Assembly: GCA_021300195.1 (NCBI GenBank)
Contig: JAJTIE010000025.1
Span: forward strand, 1 to 64,000
Length of the DNA stretch: 64,000 nt
Direction: 5' to 3'
From: Bacteroidota bacterium
Lineage (GTDB): Bacteria; Bacteroidota; Bacteroidia; J057; JAJTIE01
The notes below the pieces were generated by a model. It saw only the letters and a program-made list of their open reading frames with translations. It was not told the origin of the DNA and did not search any database. Of this stretch, positions 16,776 to 24,273 are shown in pieces (within the stretch, counting starts at the first letter, position 1; the number at the start of each line of letters is the position of its first letter). Both the position numbers and the translations under genes were made by a program.

Positions 16776-18194
16776 ATGGAATGGACCCGATGCTACACCT
16801 ATGACCGGCCCGGCGAAGACCCCCAAAGCGACCCGAATCGCTCTACCTTTGAGCGCGATTGGGACCGGCTCATCTTCTCCAGCGCCTTTCGCAGGCTGCA
16901 AAACAAGACACAGGTCTTCCCGCTCCCCAACGAAGTGTTTGTGCACAACCGGCTGACCCACAGCCTGGAGGTGGCAAGTGTGGGCCGATCTCTGGGCAGC
17001 ATGGTGGGCGAGCAGCTGGTGCGAGAGGAACCCGAGATTGCAGACCACGAAACAAGCCGAGACTTCTACCTGAACCACCTGAAGACCGTGATAGCTGCTG
17101 CCTGCCTGGCGCACGACCTGGGCAACCCGGCCTTTGGCCACTCGGGCGAGGATGCCATCTCCAGCTTTTTTCAGCAAAACCAGGACAAGCTGTATGCAAA
17201 CAAACCCCTGACGAAGTACTACAGCAAGGCAGAGTGGAAAGACCTGATCCGCTATGAAGGGAACGCCAATGCCATCCGGGTACTGACTAAGCCCAAGGCC
17301 GAGCTGGAGCATGGGGAGTTTCAGCTGTGCTATACCACCCTGGCGGCCATTCTTAAATACCCCTGCACCTCGGGCCTGAACGACAAGAAGCTGCTGCACC
17401 GCAAAAAATACGGGGTATTTCAGTCCGAACGGCACATCCTGCAGGCCGTGGCCGAGCGCACAGGCATGCAGCCCGATGGCGGAAGCGGCAAGCAGCTTGC
17501 CTACCGGCGCCACCCATTTGTGTACCTGGTAGAGGCGGCAGACGACATCTGCTACAGCATTATCGACCTGGAGGATGCGCACAAACTGGGCATCCTCTCC
17601 TACGCAGAGTGCAGGGAACTGCTGCAGCCCCTATGCCTGCTAGATGAGGCCACCACCGAGGCGCATCTGGCCCAACGCCTGGCTCAGTTTAGAGACGATC
17701 ACAATGCGCAGATTGGCTACCTGCGGGCCAAGGCCATCAACGGCCTGGCTAAGGCAACGGTCCGACAGTTCATCGCCCACCGGCGGTCCATCCTGGCGGG
17801 TACGTTCACCCATTCCCTGGTAGATGCACTGAACGCCGAGCTAGAGCAAAACGGGCGGCCTAATGTGCTGAAAGAAGTTAAAAACATCAGTGTACAAAGG
17901 ATCTACAACCACAGCTCGGTGGTGCGTATCGAACTGAGTGGCTACCGCATCTTCCACGGCCTGCTAGATGTATTCCTGGAGAGCACACTCCTACTGGGCG
18001 CTGGCAAGGGGCTATCCAGCTATCAGGAAAAAGCATTCGGCCTGATACCGAGCCAATTTGGCATTCAGGAAACACAATCGCCCTATGAGAAGACGCTGCG
18101 GCTGCTCGACTTCCTGTCGGGCATGACCGACCCCTTTGCCCTGAAGCTGTACCGAAACCTGAATGGCATAGAAACCCCCGGCGTGCATGCCTAG
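16776..18194 (+). CDS. dgt: dGTPase-like HD-domain deoxynucleotide triphosphohydrolase, 472 aa
   Basis: Predicted to split dNTPs into deoxynucleoside and triphosphate in the cytoplasm, helping balance nucleotide pools. The HD metal-site residues are visible: His in NRLTHSLEVASVGR near residue 58 and the HD pair in ACLAHDLGNPAFGHSGEDAI near 112. The N-terminal FSSAFRRLQNKTQVFP is characteristic of the Dgt family. A TTG codon at 16770 could extend the frame by two residues, but the ATG at 16776 matches the promoter geometry. Its last bases overlap the htrA-like stop: both genes share CTAG at 18191-18194. Whether it prefers dGTP is not determinable here. Confidence 0.9.
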   Translation: MEWTRCYTYDRPGEDPQSDPNRSTFERDWDRLIFSSAFRRLQNKTQVFPLPNEVFVHNRLTHSLEVASVGRSLGSMVGEQLVREEPEIADHETSRDFYLNHLKTVIAAACLAHDLGNPAFGHSGEDAISSFFQQNQDKLYANKPLTKYYSKAEWKDLIRYEGNANAIRVLTKPKAELEHGEFQLCYTTLAAILKYPCTSGLNDKKLLHRKKYGVFQSERHILQAVAERTGMQPDGGSGKQLAYRRHPFVYLVEAADDICYSIIDLEDAHKLGILSYAECRELLQPLCLLDEATTEAHLAQRLAQFRDDHNAQIGYLRAKAINGLAKATVRQFIAHRRSILAGTFTHSLVDALNAELEQNGRPNVLKEVKNISVQRIYNHSSVVRIELSGYRIFHGLLDVFLESTLLLGAGKGLSSYQEKAFGLIPSQFGIQETQSPYEKTLRLLDFLSGMTDPFALKLYRNLNGIETPGVHA

Positions 18195-19333
18195 CTACCT
18201 AGGCCGCCCCGTGCATCGCGCAGGCGGATTGTCTTCTCCAGCAGCTGGCCACCTCGCTGCAGCCGTAGCCGGATGGCATCTCCCGGGCGGTAGCGGGCCA
18301 CCTGCTCCTGCAGCTCGCTGGCACTGGCCACAGGCACACCCTGCACGGCCACCAGTACATCGCCCTGGCGCAGGCCAGCACGCCCCGCGCTGCCGCCCGG
18401 CACCAGCCCCACCACCAGGGCACCCTGCAGCGTGGGTAGCTTGTACTCGCTGGCCGTGTGGGCAGATATATCCTGGATGCTAACGCCCAGGAAGGCCCGC
18501 TTCACCTCGCCATAGCGGATCAGGTCGGCCACCACCTTGCGCACCAGCTGGCTGGGCACCGCAAAGCTATAGCCCTGAAAGCTGCCTGTTTCGGTAGCAA
18601 TGGCCGTATTGATGCCAATCAGCTCTCCATCCAGGCTCACCAGGGCACCGCCACTGTTTCCGGGGTTTACAGCAGCATCTGTCTGGATAAAGCTCTCGAT
18701 GGAGTAGTCTTGCCCACGGGCAGCCACCGACTGCCGCCTGAGCAGGCCTATATTCCGCGCCTTGGCAGACACGATGCCGGTGGTTACGGTACTGGTAAGC
18801 TGGTAGGGGTTGCCCACAGCCAGCACCCACTGGCCTATGCGCACCGAATCCGAGTTACCCATCCGCAGGCTGGGCAGGCTGTCGGCACCGGCGTCTATCT
18901 TCAGCACGGCCAGGTCTGTATGCGGGTCTTTGCCCACCAGGCGGGCCGGAAAGCTGCGCTTGTCATTCAGGGTAACCTGTATGCCCTCGGCTTCGGCCAC
19001 CACATGGTGGTTGGTAACCAGGTAGCCATCGGCAGTGAGGAGTACCCCGCTGCCAGAAGAGGCCTCGCTGAAGCGGCCAAAACTGCCCTGTGTGCTGATG
19101 TACACCACAGCGTGTACCGATCGACTGGCCGCGTACTCAAAATTGGTACCCGGCACCTGTGCGGCATGCACCGCAGACGGGTGCACGGCTGCCGCAGGCT
19201 GTATGTGCTGGTCAATACGCATCTGCTGCTGCAGGCGCGCTATTTTTCGATCCGAAATCCAGCTGAATAACAGCCCGCCCACCAGCAAACCACCGATAAA
19301 GACCGTGGCAAAGGGAAATAACCTAGTGTACAT
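18191..19333 (-). CDS. HtrA/DegP-type S1C serine protease, 380 aa
   Basis: A periplasmic quality-control protease. An N-terminal hydrophobic segment (FATVFIGGLLVGGLLFSWI) acts as anchor or signal. The trypsin-like domain shows the triad: His in VTNHHVV near 108, Asp in HTDLAVLKID near 140 and Ser in NPGNSGGALV near 226. A single C-terminal PDZ domain (GVSIQDISAHTASEYKLP then GGSAGRAGLRQGDVLVAVQG) follows. One PDZ makes it DegS-like in layout, though short one-PDZ HtrA proteins are common in Bacteroidota. The open frame extends upstream to 19621 across rsgA, but MYTRLFPFATV at 19333 is the natural start. It is divergent from rsgA by 29 bases and overlaps the dNTPase stop by 4 bases. Confidence 0.9.
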   Translation of the reverse strand: MYTRLFPFATVFIGGLLVGGLLFSWISDRKIARLQQQMRIDQHIQPAAAVHPSAVHAAQVPGTNFEYAASRSVHAVVYISTQGSFGRFSEASSGSGVLLTADGYLVTNHHVVAEAEGIQVTLNDKRSFPARLVGKDPHTDLAVLKIDAGADSLPSLRMGNSDSVRIGQWVLAVGNPYQLTSTVTTGIVSAKARNIGLLRRQSVAARGQDYSIESFIQTDAAVNPGNSGGALVSLDGELIGINTAIATETGSFQGYSFAVPSQLVRKVVADLIRYGEVKRAFLGVSIQDISAHTASEYKLPTLQGALVVGLVPGGSAGRAGLRQGDVLVAVQGVPVASASELQEQVARYRPGDAIRLRLQRGGQLLEKTIRLRDARGGLGS

Positions 19334-19362
19334 ACCAGAAATAACGGCTATTTTCGCTAAAA

Positions 19363-20304
19363 GTGCCAGAAAGTCATCCGGATATAGAAACAGGGATTGT
19401 GATGCGCAGCGTGGGCAGCAGCTACGATGTGCGCCTGCCAGATGGCCGCGCCCTAACCTGCACCCTGCGCGGCAGGCTGCGGCTGGAAGAGAACAAGGCA
19501 ACCAACCCGGTAGCCGTGGGAGACCACGTGCGGGTAGACCTGCAGGGCGAGAGCCCCGTGATAGCGGATGTGCTGCCGCGCAGCAACCACCTGATACGTA
19601 AAGCGGTAAAAAAGAGCGCACGCTACCAAGTGCTGGCCGCTAACATTGACCAGGCCATCTGCGTGGCCTGTATCGATCTGCCGTTTACCCCACTGGGCTA
19701 CATAGACCGCTTCCTGGTAATGGCCGAAGCCTACCACATCCCGGCGGTACTGGTGTTCAACAAGGTAGACCTGCTGGCCAAGGACAAGCACCTGCAAAAG
19801 CTGGTAGCCTTTGCCGAGCTGTACCGGCAGCTGGGCTACCGGGTAGAGGTGCTGAGTGCCCTGGAGGCCGACTTTCGCCAGCATGTGGTGGCCTTGCTAA
19901 AAGACAAGGTAAGCTTTCTGGTAGGGCTGAGTGGGGCCGGAAAAAGCAGCCTGGTAAACCTGGCAGACCCTGGGCTAAACCTGCGCACCGGCAGCATCAG
20001 CCTGCACAGTGGCAAGGGGCGGCATACCACCACTTTTGCCGAGATGCACCCCCTTTCCTTTGGCGGCTATGTGATAGATGCACCAGGCTTCAAGGAATTT
20101 GACCTGGTAGACATAGCGCGGGCTGAGGTAAGTCATTACTTCCCGGAGATGCGCCAGCTGCTGCCGCTGTGCAAGTACCACAACTGCACGCACACCTACG
20201 AGCCCGGCTGTGCCGTAAAGGACGCCCTGGCCATGGGCGAGATTGCCGAGAGTCGCTTCAACACCTACCTGAACATGCTGGAGGCGATGGAAAAGCCCTA
20301 CTAG
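19363..20304 (+). CDS. rsgA: Ribosome small-subunit GTPase RsgA
   Basis: A circularly permuted GTPase that assists late maturation of the 30S subunit, 313 aa. It has an N-terminal OB-fold (DVRLPDGRALTCTLRGRLR), then the permuted order of GTP motifs: G4 as NKVDLL, G1 as GLSGAGKSSL near 187, and G3 as DAPGFKEF. A C-terminal zinc knuckle follows (CKYHNCTHTYEPGCAV). It starts with GTG at 19363; the family usually begins a few residues before the strand GIVMRSVGSSY, so this fits. The alternative ATG at 19402 would cut that strand. A near-consensus -7 box, TATTTTCG (19349-19356), sits just upstream. Confidence 0.94.
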   Translation: MPESHPDIETGIVMRSVGSSYDVRLPDGRALTCTLRGRLRLEENKATNPVAVGDHVRVDLQGESPVIADVLPRSNHLIRKAVKKSARYQVLAANIDQAICVACIDLPFTPLGYIDRFLVMAEAYHIPAVLVFNKVDLLAKDKHLQKLVAFAELYRQLGYRVEVLSALEADFRQHVVALLKDKVSFLVGLSGAGKSSLVNLADPGLNLRTGSISLHSGKGRHTTTFAEMHPLSFGGYVIDAPGFKEFDLVDIARAEVSHYFPEMRQLLPLCKYHNCTHTYEPGCAVKDALAMGEIAESRFNTYLNMLEAMEKPY

Positions 20305-20356
20305 CACCCCCTGTTGATCCTCCGTCAGTTTGTGGGTCGGTAGCCATTCCAAGCTT

Positions 20357-20372
20357 CCCCCCCCCGGGGGGG
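20357..20372. repeat. Back-to-back C9-G7 homopolymer palindrome
   Basis: Nine C followed by seven G lie between rsgA and the convergent pseudouridine synthase. It could form a short hairpin that aids termination, but it has no loop and no T-run. No other feature was seen in 20305-20393. Confidence 0.4.
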
Positions 20373-20393
20373 ATCAGGCTCTCAATGCGTGGC

Positions 20394-21506
20394 CTAGTCG
20401 CCCAGCTCGCGGGGCATGGCTGCATACTCAGGCAGGGGGTCTACATGGGCAAACTCGGCCAGGCGGCTCAGCACCCGCTTCATATCCATAGGCAGGGGGC
20501 TCTCAAAAAACGTCCACTCGCCCGTGGCAGGGTGCAGAAAGCCCAGGTTCTTGGCATGCAGGGCCTGTCGACTCAAAATAGCCAGGTTCTCCTCCATAAA
20601 GCGCTGGTAAAAGGTGCTCTGCTTGCCCCGCAGGATACGGTCGCCCCCGTAGAAGGGGTCGCCCATCAGGGTATGGTTCTTGTATTTAAAGTGTACGCGG
20701 ATCTGGTGCGTGCGGCCTGTCTCCAGCTTGCAGCGCACCAGGGTGGCTACGCCAAAGCGCTGCAACACCTCGTAGTGCGTAACGGCGTGCTTGCCCATAC
20801 TGCCATCCTCGTATACCATAAAGCGCTGGCGCTGGGTGGGGTGCCTACCTATATGGCCCACAATGGTACCCTGGTCCTCGGCCACATCGCCCCACACAAT
20901 AGCCCAGTAGTTGCGAAACGTAGTACGGTCGTAAAACTGGCGGGCGAGCGAGTTGAAAGACTGTTCGTTTTTAGCAATCACCAGCAGGCCGGTTGTGTCC
21001 TTATCTATGCGGTGCACCAGGCCGGGGCGGATGGGGTCGCTCCCCTTGGTTTTGGCAAAGTCGGTCTCGTTGAAGTAATACAGCAGGGCATTTACCAGGG
21101 TGCCCCGGTAGTTGCCACTGCCGGGGTGGCACACCAGGCCCGCAGGCTTGTGCACCAGCACCAGGTGTTCATCCTCATAGGCTATGTTCAGCGGAATATT
21201 CTCGGCCAGTAGGTCGGGCTGCGGCGGATAGGGCAGGATCATGCTCACCTCATCGTAGGCCCGTATCTTGTGGCTGCTTTTTACCACCTCGTCATTCACC
21301 CGGATAAAGCCCGCCAGGGCCGCATTCTGTATGCGGCTGCGGCTTACGTGCCGGATGCGGTTGGCCAGGAAGTGGTCCACCCGCATGGGCTCCTGCCCGG
21401 GGTCTACCCGGATGCGCTGGTGCTCGTATATACGGATGTCGTCCGCCTCATCCAGGCCAAACTCCTCGGGGTCGTAGTCTATCGGTATCGGTTTATCGCT
21501 GTTCAT
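20394..21506 (-). CDS. RluA-family (RluD-like) ribosomal RNA pseudouridine synthase, 370 aa
   Basis: Predicted to isomerise uridines in 23S rRNA. An N-terminal S4 RNA-binding domain (MRVDHFLANRIRHVSRSRIQ) is followed by the catalytic domain. The active-site motif is PGLVHRIDKDTTGLLVIAKN, with the catalytic Asp in RIDKDT. LETGRTHQIRVHF and HALMGD-like HTLMGDPFYGG are also family hallmarks. About 40 acidic residues precede the S4 domain, longer than usual in E. coli RluD. It is 24 bases upstream of rseP's 3' end in the opposite reading order: rseP (start 22913, stop 21531) is transcribed first, then this gene begins at 21506. dxr-rseP-this gene therefore form a likely operon. Confidence 0.9.
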   Translation of the reverse strand: MNSDKPIPIDYDPEEFGLDEADDIRIYEHQRIRVDPGQEPMRVDHFLANRIRHVSRSRIQNAALAGFIRVNDEVVKSSHKIRAYDEVSMILPYPPQPDLLAENIPLNIAYEDEHLVLVHKPAGLVCHPGSGNYRGTLVNALLYYFNETDFAKTKGSDPIRPGLVHRIDKDTTGLLVIAKNEQSFNSLARQFYDRTTFRNYWAIVWGDVAEDQGTIVGHIGRHPTQRQRFMVYEDGSMGKHAVTHYEVLQRFGVATLVRCKLETGRTHQIRVHFKYKNHTLMGDPFYGGDRILRGKQSTFYQRFMEENLAILSRQALHAKNLGFLHPATGEWTFFESPLPMDMKRVLSRLAEFAHVDPLPEYAAMPRELGD

Positions 21507-21530
21507 GGCTGTTCATTCCCCAGAACGAGC

Positions 21531-22913
21531 TTACTTAAAGAAATCGTTCAATATCACAAAAGCCATCAGGCTAAGCAGCAGCAGCATGCCTATCTGCTGG
21601 GCTACCTCGCGCACACGCAGGCTGGGCTCGCGGCCCGTTACGGCCTCTATCAGCAGAAACACCAGGTGGCCCCCGTCCAGGGCGGGTATGGGCAGTATGT
21701 TCATCAGCGCCAGCACCATGCTGATGAGGGCCATCATCTCCAGGAAGCCGCGCAAGCCGCCGCGCAGGGTGGCCTTGTCCCACATCTTGGCTATCCCTAC
21801 GGGGCCACTCAGGCTCTTGGTTACATCGGCATCGCCGGAGAATACCTTACCCAGACCCTTCAGGTTCTGGCTCACTGCGGAAAAGGCAAGCGCCGTGCCC
21901 CGGCCTATACTGCCCAGAAAGCCGTAGGACTTCTGCTCGGTGGCCAGGGTATCGGCAGACCCCAGTCCCAGCTGATCCGTCTTGCCCAGGGGCACTTTCA
22001 CCTCATAGGTGGTGGTGCTATCCTGCCCGGTACGGGAAAAGGTGAAGCGGAAAGTCTTTTTCTCCGTTTCGCCCAGTAGCATCTTCTCCTTGGTGAGCAG
22101 GCGCAGAAACTGCTCAAAGGTTACGATCTCCTTGCCCTGAAAGCCTACAATGCGATCTCCGGTGCGGATACCCAGGCCTTTTGCCGTTGGTGCAGCGCCG
22201 GTCGTATCCACCCATACGCGGTTGCCCACCCAGGGCATCAGTACAGATGCTTTGATCGGGTCTTCCTGTATCTCGGCAAAGTAATTGATCATCCCATTGG
22301 GCACCGTAATCTTTACGCGCTGGCCGCTACGTTCCACCTCATACCAGGCATTGTCTTCCAGGAGTATGCCGGGGGTTGCCACCTCGTCGAAGTACTGGAT
22401 GGGCTGGCCCATAAAGGTCAAGAGCTTATCTCCCGACTCAAAGCCCAGGCTGTCTCCCAGGCTACCCTCCAGCACATACAGCTTCTGTACAGCCTTGTTG
22501 GAGACCTTGGTCTCGCCGTACAGGCCCACCAGGCCCGAATAGATCAGGATGGCCAGCAGCACATTCATGGTTACGCCCCCCACCATCACGATCATGCGCT
22601 GCCACACCGGCTTGCTGCGGAACTCCCAGGGCTTGGGGGCTTCGCGCATCTGCTCCTTGTCCATGCTCTCATCTACAATGCCGCTAATCTTCACATAGCC
22701 GCCCAGGGGGATCATGCCCACCCCATACTCGGTGCCGCCCTTTTTGAAGGAAAATAGCTTTCGGGGCCAATCAAAAAACAGGAAGAATTTTTCTACCCGC
22801 ATGCCAAAGAGGCGGGCGGGTAAAAAGTGGCCAAACTCGTGGACGATGATGAGCACACTAAGGCCGGCAATCAAGAGGCCTATCAGACGAAGAATATAGA
22901 CGAGGGTTTCCAT
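21531..22913 (-). CDS. rseP: Intramembrane zinc metalloprotease RseP (site-2 protease), 460 aa
   Basis: Cuts transmembrane substrates such as anti-sigma factors inside the inner membrane. The zinc motif HEFGH sits in the first helix (SVLIIVHEFGHFLPARLFG), and the third ligand lies in the LDGGHL motif near residue 412. Between them are membrane helices and PDZ-like segments (KGLGIRTGDRIVGFQG). The open frame extends to 22985, but METLVYILRLIGL at 22913 begins the first membrane helix. It starts 34 bases after the dxr stop, an arrangement often seen in Bacteroidota. Its substrate could include the anti-sigma-like protein at 35.6 kb; this is inference. Confidence 0.93.
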   Translation of the reverse strand: METLVYILRLIGLLIAGLSVLIIVHEFGHFLPARLFGMRVEKFFLFFDWPRKLFSFKKGGTEYGVGMIPLGGYVKISGIVDESMDKEQMREAPKPWEFRSKPVWQRMIVMVGGVTMNVLLAILIYSGLVGLYGETKVSNKAVQKLYVLEGSLGDSLGFESGDKLLTFMGQPIQYFDEVATPGILLEDNAWYEVERSGQRVKITVPNGMINYFAEIQEDPIKASVLMPWVGNRVWVDTTGAAPTAKGLGIRTGDRIVGFQGKEIVTFEQFLRLLTKEKMLLGETEKKTFRFTFSRTGQDSTTTYEVKVPLGKTDQLGLGSADTLATEQKSYGFLGSIGRGTALAFSAVSQNLKGLGKVFSGDADVTKSLSGPVGIAKMWDKATLRGGLRGFLEMMALISMVLALMNILPIPALDGGHLVFLLIEAVTGREPSLRVREVAQQIGMLLLLSLMAFVILNDFFK

Positions 22914-22947
22914 GTTAAAAAAAAGACTGGGGATGGGGAGTAAGGGG

Positions 22948-24123
22948 CTACACCAGGGCAGCCACCTGTTGCCGGGTTTCGGCATCGGTTAGCAGCAGGT
23001 CTTCCAGCTGGGGGTTGGGTATGGCAGGCACCCTGTGCAGGGCAGCCTCTACCAGGTCATATAGTTGGGTAAAACGGATTTTTTCTTCCAGGAAGGCCTG
23101 TACGGCCACTTCATTGGCGGCATTCAGCACGCAAGGGCGGTTTCCGCCATCGCGCAGCACCTCGGCGGCAAAGTCCAGGCTGCGAAATACGCTGTGGTCT
23201 ACTGGCTCAAAGGTTAGCTGTGGATAGTTGGCAAAGCTGAACCCTGGCTCATCTGGCTGGGCGTGCGGCAGCCGGTCGGGGTAGCTTAGGGCATACTGGA
23301 TGGGCACGCGCATGTCTGGCAGGCCTAGCTGGGCTTTCCAGCTGCCATCTACAAAGGCCACCAGGCTGTGCAGGATGCTCTGAGGGTGCACTACCACCTC
23401 TATCTGGTCTTGCGGTAGGTCAAACAGCCAGCGGGCTTCTATCACCTCCAGGCCCTTATTCATCATGCTGGCGCTGTCTATGGTTATTTTGGCCCCCATT
23501 TCCCAGTTGGGGTGCTTCAGGGCCTGTGCGCGGCTCACCTGTGCCAGGCGCTGGGTATCGTAGCCCCTGAAAGGGCCACCGCTGGCCGTAAGCACCAGCT
23601 TTTGCACCCGGTGGGCAGGTTCGCCCTGCAGGCACTGGAAGATGGCGCTGTGCTCACTGTCTACGGGCAGGAGCTGTACACCTCGGGCACGCACACGCTG
23701 CATCACCAGCTCGCCTGCCACCACCAGGGTTTCCTTGTTTGCCAGGGCTATCTGCTTGCCCGCCTCTATGGCTGCCAGGGTGGGCTGCAGGCCCGCAAAA
23801 CCCACTATGGCCCCCAGCACGGTGTCCACCTCGGGCAGGGTGGCGGCCTCTATCATACCCTGTAGCCCCGCGGCAGTGCGTATGCCCGGCAGATCTGCCA
23901 GGGCGGCTGTTAGCTCTGCATAGCGGCTTTCGTCGCCAATGACAACCAGCGAGGGGCGGAAGCGGCGGGCCTGCGCCACCAGTAGGTCCAGGTTCCGGCC
24001 TGCTGCCAGGCTGCTTACCCGCAGCTGGGGGTGTGCGGCCACTACCTCCAGTGCCTGGGTGCCTATACTACCAGTGCTGCCTAGTAGCGCAATGTGCTGG
24101 TTCTCTTGTTTCGCCAAAGCCAT
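22948..24123 (-). CDS. dxr: 1-deoxy-D-xylulose 5-phosphate reductoisomerase
   Basis: Second enzyme of the non-mevalonate isoprenoid pathway, 391 aa. It makes 2-C-methyl-D-erythritol 4-phosphate with NADPH and a divalent metal. The NADPH motif is ALLGSTGSIGTQALEV near residue 13. The catalytic region has LLPVDSEHSAIFQCL and LTASGGPF, and the central part has ITIDSASMMNKGLE. Length is normal. It supplies precursors for quinones, undecaprenyl phosphate and the carotenoids implied by the desaturase at 3 kb. A near-consensus -7 box, TATATTTA (24141-24134, minus), would give a 7-base leader. rseP follows in the same direction. Confidence 0.96.
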   Translation of the reverse strand: MALAKQENQHIALLGSTGSIGTQALEVVAAHPQLRVSSLAAGRNLDLLVAQARRFRPSLVVIGDESRYAELTAALADLPGIRTAAGLQGMIEAATLPEVDTVLGAIVGFAGLQPTLAAIEAGKQIALANKETLVVAGELVMQRVRARGVQLLPVDSEHSAIFQCLQGEPAHRVQKLVLTASGGPFRGYDTQRLAQVSRAQALKHPNWEMGAKITIDSASMMNKGLEVIEARWLFDLPQDQIEVVVHPQSILHSLVAFVDGSWKAQLGLPDMRVPIQYALSYPDRLPHAQPDEPGFSFANYPQLTFEPVDHSVFRSLDFAAEVLRDGGNRPCVLNAANEVAVQAFLEEKIRFTQLYDLVEAALHRVPAIPNPQLEDLLLTDAETRQQVAALV

Positions 24124-24273
24124 GAATGTGGCGTAAATATAGGCTTAATATGAGCTGCTGTATCGCCGCCTGTCACAAAGCTGGCCTCTGCCGCCCGTCC
24201 AGTTTTGCACGAGCAGAAACCTGTAGCGCACAAACAGCACCCGGCCCCTCCCGGAGACTACATCATGTGGCGG

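Noticed and set aside
16758-17582. 274-residue minus-strand frame
   Set aside because: Mirror of the dNTPase frame, which has intact HD motifs. No independent support.
18191-19621. 476-residue version of the HtrA-like protein
   Set aside because: The extra 96 residues are Cys/Pro/Arg-rich shadow translation of the rsgA 5' region. The true membrane anchor begins at 19333.
20169-21212. 347-residue plus-strand frame
   Set aside because: Crosses the end of rsgA and lies antisense to the pseudouridine synthase. No start signal or domain.
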